Part shown: positions 20,750 to 32,781 of the stretch, piece by piece | How positions within the stretch are numbered: the stretch's first letter is position 1 | How the letters are laid out: each line of letters starts with the position of its first letter | From: Neocallimastix lanati (nom. inval.) | Taxonomy: Eukaryota > Neocallimastigomycota > Neocallimastigomycetes > Neocallimastigales > Neocallimastigaceae | DNA length: 62,000 nucleotides | Direction: 5' to 3' | Assembly: GCA_016946835.1 (NCBI GenBank) | Contig: JACVTC010000010.1 | Coordinates: 1-62,000 of the forward strand | Made by a program: the position numbers and the translations under genes | Notes under the pieces: generated by a model | The model's database searches: none | What the model saw: the letters and a program-made list of their open reading frames with translations, nothing else | What the model was told of the DNA's origin: nothing

Positions 20750-21095
20750 ATTTAATAATAAATAATTATGAAATGACAGAGGAATTTCTAAAAGAAAAAA
20801 TCATTAAAATTCTTTCATACAAAAACTTATAATTAAATTTATTAATTAAAAAATTTATAATTATTAAAAAGTTAAAATGTTTATATACTTGATAAAATTT
20901 ATGTAGTTTAAATAAATATTCTATAATTTTATTATTATAATTAATTTTATTAATAATTGTTTAAATATTTTATTTATATTTTTTTTAAAATAAATAATCC
21001 TATATTTTTATACTTTATTATTAATATCAATAATATATTTTTATATTTTTATATTTTATTATTAATGTTTATAATTAATTTTATTAATAATTGTT
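20750..21095. other. AT-rich spacer before the minisatellite
   Basis: No gene is seen. Isolated matches to the minisatellite unit (TTTAAATATTTTATT..) appear from about 20960. Confidence 0.5.
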
Positions 21096-21099
21096 TAAA

Positions 21100-23100
21100 T
21101 ATTTTATTAATTTTTTTTTAAATAAATAAATCTATATAATTGTTAAAGTATTTTATTAATATTTTTTTTAAATAAATAAATCTATATAATTGTTAAAGTA
21201 TTTTATTAATATTTTTTTTTTAAATAAATAAATATATATAATTGTTAAAGTATTTTATTAATATTTTTTTTTTAAATAAATAAATATATATAATTGTTAA
21301 AGTATTTTATTAATATTTTTTTTTAAATAAATAAATATATATAATTGTTAAAGTATTTTATTAATAGTTGTTTAAATATTTTATTAATATTTTTTAAATA
21401 AATAAATCTATATAATTGCTAAAGTATTTTATTAATATTTTTTTTAAATAAATAAATCTATATAATTGTTTAAATATTTTATTAATATTTTTTAAATAAA
21501 TAAATCTATATAATTGTTAAAGTATTTTATTAATATTTTTTTTAAATAAATAAATCTATATAATTGCTAAAGTATTTTATTAATAGTTGTTTAAATATTT
21601 TATTAATATTTTTTTAATAAATAAATCTATATAATTGTTAAAGTATTTTATTAATATTTTTTTTTAAATAAATAAATCTATATAATTGTTAAAGTATTTT
21701 ATTAATATTTTTTTTAAATAAATAAATCTATATAATTGTTAAAGTATTTTATTAATATTTTTTTTTAATTAAATAAATCTATATAATTGTTAAAGTATTT
21801 TATTAATAGTTGTTTAAATATTTTATTAATATTTTTTAAATAAATAAATCTATATAATTGTTAAAGTATTTTATTAATATTTTTTTTAAATAAATAAATC
21901 TATATAATTGTTAAAGTATTTTATTAATATTTTTTTTAAATAAATAAATCTATATAATTGTTTAAATATTTTATTAATATTTTTTAAATAAATAAATCTA
22001 TATAATTGTTAAAGTATTTTATTAATATTTTTTTTAAATAAATAAATCTATATAATTGTTTAAATATTTTATTAATACTTTTTAAATAAATAAATCTATA
22101 TAATTGTTAAAGTATTTTATTAATATTTTTTTTAAATAAATAAATCTATATAATTGTTAAAGTATTTTATTAATAGTTGTTTAAATATTTTATTAATATT
22201 TTTTTTTAAATAAATAAATATATATAATTGTTAAAGTATTTTATTAATATTTTTTTTTAAATAAATAAATCTATATAATTGCTAAAGTATTTTATTAATA
22301 GTTGTTTAAATATTTTATTAATATTTTTTAAATAAATAAATCTATATAATTGTTAAAGTATTTTATTAATATTTTTTTTAAATAAATAAATCTATATAAT
22401 TGTTAAAGTATTTTATTAATATTTTTTTTTAAATAAATAAATATATATAATTGTTAAAGTATTTTATTAATATTTTTTTTTAAATAAATAAATCTATATA
22501 ATCGTTAAAGTATTTTATTAATATTTTTTTAAATAAATAAATCTATATAATTGCTAAAGTATTTTATTAATAGTTGTTTAAATATTTTATTAATATTTTT
22601 TAAATAAATAAATCTATATAATTGTTAAAGTATTTTATTAATATTTTTTTTAAATAAATAAATCTATATAATTGTTAAAGTATTTTATTAATAGTTGTTT
22701 AAATATTTTATTAATATTTTTTAAATAAATAAATCTATATAATTGTTAAAGTATTTTATTAATATTTTTTTTTAAATAAATAAATCTATATAATTGTTAA
22801 AGTATTTTATTAATATTTTTTTTTAAATAAATAAATCTATATAATCGTTAAAGTATTTTATTAATATTTTTTTTAAATAAATAAATCTAAATAATTGCTA
22901 AAGTATTTTATTAATAGTTGTTTAAATATTTTATTAATATTTTTTTAATAAATAAATCTATATAATTGTTAAAGTATTTTATTAATATTTTTTTTAAATA
23001 AATAAATCTATATAATTGTTAAAGTATTTTATTAATATTTTTTTTAAATAAATAAATCTATATAATTGTTAAAGTATTTTATTAATATTTTTTTTTTTTA
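21100..23100. repeat. Minisatellite array, unit about 50 bp, with higher-order variants
   Basis: About 37 head-to-tail copies of TAAATAAATAAATCTATATA followed by ATTGTTAAAGTATTTTATTA and ATATTTTTTT. Variant units replace GTTAAAG with GCTAAAG and continue with an extra AGTTGTTTAAATATTTTATT segment. This longer unit recurs every few basic units, so the array was amplified in blocks. It is non-coding in all frames and lies just after the MULE transposase. Confidence 0.95.
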
Positions 23101-24015
23101 AAATAAACCTTTTAATTGTTTGAATATTAAATTTTTAATTGTTTGAATATTTTATTTTATTTTTTTTTTTTGTAAAAAATACAAATTAATAATACAACAA
23201 AATAGTATCATATAACTATTAATTTAAAAAGCCTCAAAATTTGATATATCACGTGAAAAAATTTGGCGTTTTGGACCTCTCCCCAAGATTTGTATATATT
23301 TCAAATAATTATAAATAAATAATAATAATCAATGGGTATACATAAATCAATATAAATCAAATGACATCATAATATTAATCTATGTAATTAAATGATAAAT
23401 TTATTTACTTTATTCATTGATATATATTAATAAAACTTTTTTTTTTTTTAACATTATATAATAATAAAAATTAAAATTAAAATGTGCTTGATTTATATTT
23501 AGAGGAAGATTGGCATTTTTTGGAAAAAAAGGTACAAATTTTATCAAAAGTTGCATTTTCAGAAAAATGTTAAGAGAATAATATAATTTAAGTTCAAATT
23601 TTTTTTTTTTTACTTTGATCAGTAATATTTAAAGATTTATAAATATTATGAAAATAAATTTATAATTATTATATTTTTATTTTACAGCAAGCAGTTATTT
23701 ATGAATATTTAATTGAATTTTTTTTTTTATTTGTTGTAATGAAAGACAAGATTACAGTAATTAAATACTTTAGTTAAATAAAAAATATTTATTTATTTAA
23801 TTTTTTTTTACCAAACAATATTACATTCTTCATTTTATTATTAAGAAAACTTGTGAATAATCATTTAAATTGTAATGAAAATTCATCCGTCCTAATTTAT
23901 ATTTTTTCTTTTTTAAAAAAATGAATTTTTTTTTGTTTCCGTAAAATTTGATGATAAATGAATATAGAAATAGAATAAAAAACAATAAATAAAGGATAAT
24001 TTTTCAGTGATATCA
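23101..24015. other. AT-rich spacer
   Basis: No gene is seen. A slightly GC-richer patch (about 23225-23295, with CACGTG and TTTGGCGTTTTGGACC) is unexplained. Confidence 0.5.
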
Positions 24016-24017
24016 AA

Positions 24018-24300
24018 TAATAAATTAATAATAAATAAATAAATAAATAAATAATAAATAATAAATAATAAATAATAAATAATAAATAATAAATAATTAA
24101 TAATTAATAATTAATAATTAAATAAATAAATAATAATTGAATAATTAAATAAATAATAATTGAATAATTAAATAATAAATAATAAATAATAAATAATTAA
24201 GTAAATAAATAATAATTGAATAATTAAATAAATAATAATTGAATAATTAAATAAATAATAATTGAATAATTAAATAATAAATAATAAATAATAAATAATA
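24018..24300. repeat. AAT/AAAT microsatellite
   Basis: Interrupted runs of AAAT and AAT, with a higher unit TAATTGAATAATTAAATAAA repeated about six times (24125-24270). Confidence 0.85.
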
Positions 24301-24765
24301 TTTCTCTCACATGGTGTAATTTATGATCTTCATAATCCATGATTATATAGCATTGTGTGTTTTGATTAAAACCAAGAAATATACTCTTTTTAGCGTTAGG
24401 AGAGAATTTTCCCTTATTTTGTGAAAAATCTTTTAGTAAGTAATGCATCCCCAAACTCTTAGATATTTGATATCTACTTTTTTTTATAATGTACTTTATC
24501 AGGAATCTTATTAACTATTCCACTATGAGACATTTTGTTGTAAATGAGATTAGCATATGTAATTGCATAATCCCATAAATTATCACATATTTTACTCCAA
24601 AAGATTAAAGTTTTAGTACTTGAAATAATGGTTTGATTAAAACGTCTTACTATGCCATTACTTTCAGGATTGTAGGGAGGTGAATATTCTTTTTTAATAC
24701 CGTTTTCGCAGCAGAATTTTTTAATTCGAATATTGTCAAATTCTTTTCCATGATCCAATTTTCTT
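24300..24765 (-). pseudogene. Ty1/copia integrase fragment
   Basis: Minus-strand frames encode the C-terminal half of a copia integrase core: DHGKEFDNIRIKKFCCENGI (second catalytic Asp replaced in context by DHG), KEYSPPYNPESNGIVRRFNQ (the usual catalytic Glu of the ERxN motif reads R here), then LWDYAITYANLIYNKM. After a frameshift near 24460 comes KGKFSPNAKKSIFLGFNQN. Both ends are missing and the active-site Glu is changed. It is a dead fragment, with no LTR nearby. Confidence 0.85.
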
Positions 24766-24784
24766 CAATTTAAATATCTCACAA

Positions 24785-25620
24785 GTTTTAGGTCTTCTGG
24801 TTGGTAATATTTCTTCGTTAGTTTGACCTGATTTCTCCTATCCCTTCACAATTTGTTTTCATTTTCATATTAATGTTGCTTCTTAATTCCATTTTCTGTG
24901 TTTAATAAATTTTCTCAATAAGTATTCCTCTCTGGTTTCTTCAGGTAGTTGCATATCGATATTCACTGTTAATTCGAAGGCCGAAAGCAATTCATCCCAC
25001 TCTTTCTCTTGTTCATTTAATAAACGTAAATATATGCCAATTTCCTTGTTCCTATTTTCCATTTTGCCGTTAGTCTCAGGGTGGTAGGATATTGCGGTTT
25101 TTATGTAAATGTTGTATAAATCCAAGAATCCTTTTGTTTAAGTAGATACAAACTGTGTTTCATTGTCTGTTATAAGTATTTCAGGTATTTCATGACGATT
25201 CAACACTTCTGCGATAAAGTCGATATTATCCGTAGATTCTGTCTTTTGAAGAGGTTTGGCTTCAACCCATTCCGTAAAATAGTCTACTAACACTATTTTG
25301 TATGTATTGATTGTTCCTTTTTGCAATATATAGATGTCCAATTAATTCGGTCCAACCCGTAGAAATGGTGCTTCTGCCGGGGTAGATATACTTTTAGGAG
25401 TCCTTTGGATATGGTCTTGGACGGAAAACTTGACACTTGTGACACGTTTTGACTATCAATTTTCACCTCTCGAAATACAGAAACATACACTTTCCAATTA
25501 AGGGAAAAAATATCCTATTTATTTCCTCGTTGAAACGTAGCCGGAGTACTAGTGAAACCGAAAGGCATTACTACAAAATTATAATTTCCAAACTATGGGA
25601 TGTGATTGAAAACATGGATG
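24785..25620 (-). pseudogene. Ty3/gypsy fragment: RT scrap joined to integrase
   Basis: From right to left on the minus strand: an RT scrap with NFVVMPFGFTSTPATFQR (about 25605-25515), then abruptly integrase sequence. The integrase part has a remnant of the zinc region, VLVDYFTEWVEAKPLQKTE, ITDNETQFVST (second Asp), and ISYHPETNGKMENRNKEIG (Glu present), followed by EKEWDELLSAFELTVN. RNase H and the rest of RT are missing, so the two parts are joined by an internal deletion of at least 1 kb. Several frameshifts and stops are present. Confidence 0.85.
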
Positions 25621-25639
25621 AAATAAATAGATCAGATGA

Positions 25640-25803
25640 ATTCCCTAATGATATTTGATGGAGAATTAATTAATTTAGTAATTATGAAGAATGAAAATGA
25701 TGTTGAAAATAATGTTGTAAATAGGATTGAAGATATTTCAATGAATAATAAAATAAATATTGAGAATATTGATGGCGAAGAATTAATATATACAATTTCT
25801 TAG
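25640..25803 (+). other. Short acidic frame, origin unclear
   Basis: Without a good start, 25657-25803 reads an Asn/Glu-rich frame (INLVIMKNENDVENNVVNRI and on) up to TAG. Its composition resembles retrotransposon linker regions of this window. No family is recognised and it is probably a remnant. Confidence 0.3.
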
Positions 25804-25849
25804 ACGAAGAAATGGATCATGTTTGTCCACTAGACTAGATAATCCATTT

Positions 25850-26060
25850 ATTTTATTTTATTTTATTTTATTTTATTTTATTTTATTTTATTTTATTTTA
25901 TTTTATTTTATTTTATTTTATTTTATTTTATTTTATTTTATTTTATTTTATTTTATTCAATCTGTACTTTATATTTATATTTAAAATATTTATTTTATTT
26001 TATTTTATTTTATTTTATTTTATTCAATTTGTACTTTATATTTATATTTAAAATATTTAT
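25850..26060. repeat. TTTTA pentanucleotide tracts with a dispersed companion motif
   Basis: About 22 TTTTA units (25851-25963), then CAATCTGTACTTTATATTTA, another eight or so TTTTA units, and again CAATTTGTACTTTATATTTA. The same pairing recurs near 31480 and 33160. Confidence 0.9.
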
Positions 26061-26670
26061 TTTATCTTATATTACTTTATTTTAGTTCAATAGAAAACTT
26101 ACCTTTACAATATTATAGACTCAGGTTTTGGATAAAAAATTAACTATACAGGTAGGGAAATAATTATCATGTTTTAATATATTTATTTTTTTTTATTATT
26201 TTATTTATTATAATTTTTTTAATAATCAATATTTTTTATTAATAATTAATTGCTGTTTTTATTAATACATAGCTTGGTATTATGAAATTTAAGTAATATT
26301 TATATACTCTTTCGAATTTAAATTATAATTAATTATTTAAAATTAAATAGTTTATATAGAATTATTAAATTATATCAATAATTCATTTTTGTGTTAATCT
26401 TATTTTTATAAATATAATAAAATAATAATAAAGTATGATTTAATTAGGATTAAATATATAATAAATATATATAAAATAATTTTTATTTATATTTATTATA
26501 TATGAAAATTAGTTATTCAAGTTAAATAATTTTATATAATAAAATAAGTAAATAAATTATATTTGAAATAAAATTATAGTTAATTATTTTAAATTTTATA
26601 ATACTATTTAATTAATTTTTAAAATAAATTTTTAATAAAGTTATATAATTTGAATATAAATTTTTATACT
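26060..26670. other. AT-rich spacer
   Basis: No gene or structured repeat is seen. Confidence 0.5.
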
Positions 26671-26679
26671 AGTCTTTGT

Positions 26680-27430
26680 TAAAGTTTTCCTCTGCTTTCA
26701 GAGTCCATCTATAATGATTAATAAAAATTTCAAGCAATAGTTCATTCGATAACTTATTAATATCTTTGGTAGGTTTAGCAGTAATATCAAAAGGTTGCTG
26801 ATCCTTCCTACTATACACTAATTCAAAACTCAAATGTTTTGTTACTTTATTTTAAGTAGTTCTAAGAGCTCACAAAGCGAATAGAAATACTTTATCCCAA
26901 TCCTTATTCATAAAACCAAACAACCATAATAATTTACCAATTTCTTTATTACGATTTTTCTCAAGTCCATTACTTTCCGAATGATATGTAAAGGTAAATT
27001 TCACATAGACATCATAGAGATCTAAAAATATCTTGGTCATATTTTAAGTAAACTGAACACCATTATCAGTTGTAATTATAATGTACACCATATTGAGTAA
27101 AAACATTAATTAAGAACTTTGTTATATCATTTAATGCTATTTTTTCTGTAGGCTCTGTTTCAACTAATTTAGTAAAGTAACTACTGTTTCAATAATACAT
27201 TGGTTATTATTTTTAGTTTTAATTAAAGGTCCAATAATATCTAAACCCAAACGTTTAAATGACCTTCTAACTTAATTGGGATACTTTCGGTAGTTTCTGG
27301 ATATTATTGTGAGCTATTTAACTGATATTTATTACAATTTTGTACCACTCTTTTAATATCCATTACCATATTATTCCAACAATAACTTTTTCAAAGCCAT
27401 TGATAAGTTTTATAATGACCTTCATGACCT
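26680..27430 (-). pseudogene. Ty3/gypsy integrase relic
   Basis: The minus strand gives a heavily mutated integrase core: RYFTKLVETEPTEKIALNDI, FLINVFTQYGV, an ITTDNGVQFT-like block split by a frame change, LDLYDVYVKFTFTYHSESNG, LEKNRNKEIGKLLWLFGF, DKVFLFALWALRTT, and a tail ITAKPTKDINKLSNELLLEI. It aligns block for block with the fragment at 24785-25490 but is more decayed, so it is an older copy of a related element. In-frame stops rule out function. Confidence 0.8.
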
Positions 27431-27578
27431 ATCTATATATAAAAAAATTCAATGAAAAAAAAATAATAAATAATATAAAATATAATAATTTAATAAAATA
27501 AAATAATAATTCAATTTATAAATTTATCCAAATTTATATAATTAATACAATTTTAAATTTCATTTAAATTTAATTTAA

Positions 27579-28270
27579 ATGAAATTAAGTCTTCCAATTT
27601 TATTAAAAAAATTTAAAGAGAAATCCTTTTCAGAACCAAAAAAGCCAATAAAAGATTCTGATGTTGATAATATAACCAAACGAATGAAAAACTTAACTAT
27701 TAGTATGAGTTTCTACTGTAAGGAAAAGGGTCATTTCCAGAATAAATGTCCTAAACTCAAAAGTTATTGTTGAAAAAAATTACCAAGAATACTACGAAAA
27801 TAAAAATTTAAATCACTAAAAAGGAGAAGAAACACACCCATTGTCAATTAAATTATTTCAATCAAATTTCAAATAATTTTGAAGAAGAGACACAACAAGA
27901 TCAATATCAAGAAGTTCGAAGTATAGAATTAGAATCAGAAAATGAAAAAGTATTTCATAATGAAGAATCTGACTTATAAGAAAATGAAATATTTATTGTG
28001 CTAAAATTAAATGAAAAAAAAAAGATATTGGTAAACTATGATCTAGTAAAGAAAAGAAAATTCATCGCAGTCTTAAAGACAATCCAAGACCAATCATAAC
28101 GCCTGAATTAAGAAAGAAAAAGAAAATTAATTAATAGAAAACTCAAAGCAAAAACAAACTCAGAGTTAGGTCCGCTCATCAATACTTGCACAACATTTAA
28201 TTAATAAAGAAAAAGAAAAGGAAAAAGAACTTTGTGATAAAGAACAAGCTAATACTTTTGAATAATAAAT
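27579..28270 (+). pseudogene. Retrotransposon gag/linker relic with damaged zinc knuckle
   Basis: 27579-27773 encodes a short frame ending FYCKEKGHFQNKCPKL, the C-x4-H-x4-C part of a CCHC knuckle. The first Cys, expected three residues before YC, reads S. Downstream (about 27820-27980) an acidic frame (NFEEETQQDQYQEVRSIELE) and Lys-rich stretches to 28265 look like the linker between gag and protease, with stops. It lies divergently from the integrase relic at 26680-27430, so it belongs to a different insertion. Confidence 0.55.
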
Positions 28271-28279
28271 TTAACCTAT

Positions 28280-28560
28280 TGAAACTGACGAATCGAGTAT
28301 AGCTTCTATATTGTGAGTGGTTTAATAGGGTATTTGTGAAAAGGGTTAATACTACGACATGTTAGCCTCTGACATATATATAAGTTATATATACTGTTGG
28401 GAAGCAGTAATTAACTTATAAATTACCCATTATACATTCAACAAGGTTAAGGTGTTCACACACCTGACTCAGATAAATTCAATTAATATACCGAAATACT
28501 AAGGTCCCTCTGTATGGTTGGCAGTTGTAATATAAATAAACAAATAACCAATAATAAATA
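28280..28560. other. GC-richer non-coding island, unassigned
   Basis: This 280-bp block has near-normal base composition, no open frame, and an A-rich end (about 28540-28570). It contains two short palindromic stretches (ATATATATAAGTTATATATA and GGTGTTCACACACC). The A-rich end would fit a SINE or a structured RNA, but no Pol III boxes are convincing. Confidence 0.3.
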
Positions 28561-28809
28561 AAAAAAAATATTTCTTTTTTAAGTATTTTTAGTAGTTGTA
28601 TTAAAATTATTTTTTATTTTTATAAAAATAACATTCTATTAAAAAAAATAAATATTATTTGTCCAATTAGAACATGATAATATTTAAAATAGCAATGTGA
28701 AATAAAAGTAATATTCAAAATTAAGTTTTTAAATAAATTTAGAAAAATATTCACAGGAAACGAACCTCACCTCCAAGATAATAAGATTTCTCTTTAAAGA
28801 GAATTCTTT

Positions 28810-29700
28810 TTCCAGATTAAGGTTTGAATCGACAATAAAAGAAATTATGATCTTCTCCTTTAGAGGTATTGACCCTGCTAACTTGTCTTAATGCATTTTC
28901 AACGTTGACACTTCTGGTTAGTTTGCACTTATACCGTCGGAAGAGCAACCCTTGTCTAGTACTAGCCCTAGGCATTATTTCTGTAAAGAGGAGTAGCAAA
29001 TAGCATCAAGAATAAGTGTTTTAGAATAATCAACCAGAAATGATTCGGTTCTTAAACAAAACATCCCATTCCATTTTATATTTTAAATTAATAATATCTG
29101 CATCTCTTCCACCAAGAAGGAAGTTATATAGTAGCTACCACATCATATATATATTTACATACTCATTATTTAGAAAATTAATAATATTAGCACGTTTTCA
29201 CCGATTGACCTATTTTACTGCATTAGTAGTATGGATACTATTATTTTCACTTTCAAAACTATTTCTATTATAAACAGTATTATTTCTACTGTTATTATTA
29301 TTAATATTATACTCTTTGTTACTACCATCAGAATCAATACTTGATTCTATATTGTTCATATCTAAGATAATAGTGTTTACATTACTATTTGATATTGGAC
29401 AATATTTTCTAGTAACAAACAATTTTTCATAAAGTTTTTCAATATCCATAAAATATTTCATTCGAAATTCACGTAAAAGATAGCATTTAGAAAACCAATG
29501 TTCCAATCGAGTATTACTATTTTTTCTATAACAACAAGGACATCGTTCTGGACAGTCGTTTTCAATCATATTGGCGGCTTTGGCGACAGGAGCATTAAAT
29601 TTATATCCACATTTGGTACGAAGTATCCATCGTAAACCAATGCTATATTCAGGATACTTAAAATTGAGCTTTAGGTAGCTTATATTTTCTCAAATTTATT
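28810..29700 (-). pseudogene. LINE reverse transcriptase C-terminal remnant, copy 1
   Basis: The minus strand reads YPEYSIGLRWILRTKCGYKF, AKAANMIENDCPER, the zinc knuckle CPCCYRKNSNTRLEHWFSKC (C-x2-C-x11-H-x4-C), an Asn/Ser-rich insert (about 29230-29330), LLGGRDADIINLKYKMEWDV and a basic tail SVNVENALRQVSRVNTSKGE. The knuckle after the polymerase and the LLGG box are typical C-termini of non-LTR retrotransposons. Frames change at least twice. The copy at 37600-38660 shows the same order, so both derive from one LINE family, each truncated at the 5' end as usual. Confidence 0.75.
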
Positions 29701-30835
29701 TTTCTTATAAGTCTTAGCTTTGAACTTAGTGTATTAACGATAAACCTATTTCTTGTTACTATATAATAATTTCTCTTTAATGTAATAATACTATCATCGA
29801 TTTACTAAATTATAATGTTATTTTTAAAATTATGGAGAAAATTAAATAAAGTATCTATACAAGTAAATAATAATATGGAATTAAAGTAAATATTGACAAT
29901 TAGTAAAGTTCATTGTAGAAATTTACTAACATATATTATAATTGTTTAAATTAATGTAATATCCATGAAAATACCTATATTTAAACATAATATAGTAAAG
30001 CAAAATAAATATATAGATTTAATTATTATTAAAAACTTAAGAAAAAAGTAAGTCAACCTAAGTGGCTTAATAATTTATACTTTTAATAGATAAGGAAAAA
30101 TCACTAAAATAAACAACTTAAATAAAATATATAAATGATAATATAATTGGATCTAAACATAAAAACACAAAGGTTAATATTAATTTTATATAAAAGTATA
30201 TATATAATATATATTTATTATTATATAAAATAATAAATAATTTAAATAAAATTAGTATAAATTTTAAATATTGTAAATTAAACATATTTATATATGTAAG
30301 ATGTAGGTTGTACTAATTAAATATCATTCCTAAGTTAATAGCTATATATATTTATTATTTATAAAGAAATATTTCAATATTAATACTTAGATTACTTATT
30401 AATATTAATATAATATTGTAATTGCTTATTATTGTTAGTAATATTCCTAACATTTTCAAAACTTAATTTATATAATAATGTCAAATTAAAGAAAATAATA
30501 AACTTTTAAAATTCCAATGATTTATTTGCTTTGAAATCAAATAGAATTAAATTAAATTTAATGCTTTTTTTAATTTGTTGTATATTTAAAATTTATAATT
30601 GTTTAAAATAAAATAAAGTGTATTTATTCCATAAACAGTAATATTTAAAACATTCGTCAATTAGTATATAATCTAACTCTAATTAACATACATTTGATAA
30701 CAATAATATATTGTTTAAAATAAACTAAGATTACATATTATAGTTATATATATATTATAATAAATGTATTAAATATTATCATTTAAGGAAATTAAACATT
30801 TTATTTAGCATTTATAATTCAGTAGTAACTAAATT
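29700..30835. other. AT-rich spacer
   Basis: No gene or strong repeat is seen. Confidence 0.5.
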
Positions 30836-30839
30836 GGAA

Positions 30840-31400
30840 ACAAGGTTCTATCCTTGCTGTTAGTTAGTCTGTTGGATAGAGTATATAAGGATCCTGGTTC
30901 GATCCCGCCCTATGACCATTTTTCAGGTTTTCCTTACAATCGGTTTTTACGGGAATATGGTGGTTAGGGTTATATATATAAATATTATTCTGAATACCCT
31001 AGCTGTTGGCCTGAGAGGGTTGCGAAAGTACTGTCAAATAATAATATTTAGGAAGGAATTATTATCATTTAGGTACATGATTTCATGAGTCCATGTACAT
31101 ATATTCTACTAAATTGCGATCTTTCTAACGTTTATACATATGCTGAGGGAGCTAGAACGAATCTCATTGAGTTAGGGTTATACTGGTCCCATTTTAAAGG
31201 GGAAGTTATGAATTGTAGAAGTACTCCAAGAAAAAGGCCACTCAAAAATTTTCAGTAATAATATTCATTTCAGAATGTCAATGCTGAATGCTCAGTAAGG
31301 CTGTCCAGGAGGGACATTTTCGCTTATATGGAAGTATTGTGACTACCTCAATATTCCCGCAAAGGGCGGTACACATCGAAAATAAAATAAAAAAAAATAA
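30840..31400 (+). repeat. tRNA-derived SINE candidate
   Basis: The head resembles a tRNA: TTAGTCTGTTGGATAGAG (A-box region, 30864-30881) and CTGGTTCGATCCC (B box GGTTCGATCCC, 30896-30906). A GC-richer tRNA-unrelated body of about 450 bp follows without any open frame, ending in an A-rich tail AAAATAAAATAAAAAAAAAT at about 31379-31398. Head, body and tail in that order are the definition of a SINE. The acceptor stem is not conserved, so it is not a functional tRNA. Confidence 0.7.
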
Positions 31401-31509
31401 TTAAATTGGTGAATAAGAATTTATATTTTAATAAAAATACATTTATATTATAAATAATATTTATAAAAAGTATTTTATTTTGTTTTATTTTATCTGTACT
31501 TCATATTTA

Positions 31510-31870
31510 TATTTCTACAAGTTATTTTATTTTATTTTTTTATTTTATTTTATTTTTTTTATTTTTTTTTTATTTTTTTATTTTTTTATTTTTTTTTTAT
31601 TTTTTTATTTTTTTTATTTTTCTTATTTTTTTTATTTTTTTATTTTTTTTATTTTTTTTATTTTTTTATTTTTTTTATTTTTTTTATTTTTTTATTTTTC
31701 TTATTTTTTTTATTTTTTTATTTTTCTTATTTTTTTTTATTTTTTTATTTTTTTTATTTTTTTTTATTTTTTTATTTTTCTTATTTTTCTTTATTTTTTT
31801 ATTTTTTTTTATTTTTTTTTTTTTTTATTTTTTTTATTTTTTTATTTTAGTTTTTTTTTTATTTTTATTA
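31510..31870. repeat. T-rich low-complexity tract (T5-9 A)n
   Basis: About 360 bp of T runs interrupted every six to nine bases by A, TA or C. It happens to be open in several frames, encoding only Phe/Tyr/Ile/Leu, and is not a gene. It follows the dispersed CTGTACTTCATATTTATATT motif (31494-31513). Confidence 0.9.
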
Positions 31871-32189
31871 TATATCATATATATATATTATTATAATTAA
31901 TTTGAATTATTTAAAGTATAATTTATTACATGGAATATACTTTGTCAAATATTTTATAAATTTAATCCACACCACTTCTATTCGATTTTGGTATTCGATT
32001 TTGTTTTGATTTTGTTTATAACTATTAAATATTCGTGTTACTTGTCATTCATTTAACTCTAATTAAATTATATATTAATTAGAGTTTCTATTTGTATATT
32101 TAAATTGATCTGATATGCAATAGAAACGTAATTAAGTGTAAATTTTAAATTTATATCTATTCTGTCAATAATAATATTTGAAATAATTT

Positions 32190-32554
32190 CTTATTCATAG
32201 TGGTAAAGTGACATATTGTTCATTTAACAATACTTATATTGATTGTTATAATAATGTTGCAAATATTTGCGAGAATTATATTCTTGGATTTAACATTTAC
32301 AGGGTTTGCAGTGAAGATGATGTTATGGAAGTATTTAATCAAATTACATGTGATAGAATGGTATCTCAAGATTGTGAAAAATTAAATAAATTTTTAAATA
32401 GAACTCTTTGTGATGATGTATATCCAAAATTTGATAATGAAATAATATTGGATGAAAATGGAAATATAATTTCTCTAAATTTGTTAACTATTCCATATTT
32501 TAATTATTTCATTAGAAATATTTTAACCAATTAAATATATTTTATATATATACA

Positions 32555-32609
<55 letters not shown>

Positions 32610-32741
32610 TTTATTGAATATTTTTATCATTAATTTTCGACAAATAATAATAATAATATATAGCAATAGAACTTTCTCTTCACTTTCAAATATATCTGAT
32701 ATTGATAATTTTCCACTTCTTACCAATCTTGAATATTTGTA

Positions 32742-32781
<40 letters not shown>

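Noticed and set aside
31480-31896. 138-codon plus-strand frame of Phe/Tyr/Ile
   Set aside because: It is the translation of a T-rich low-complexity tract; no gene-like composition and no conserved motif.
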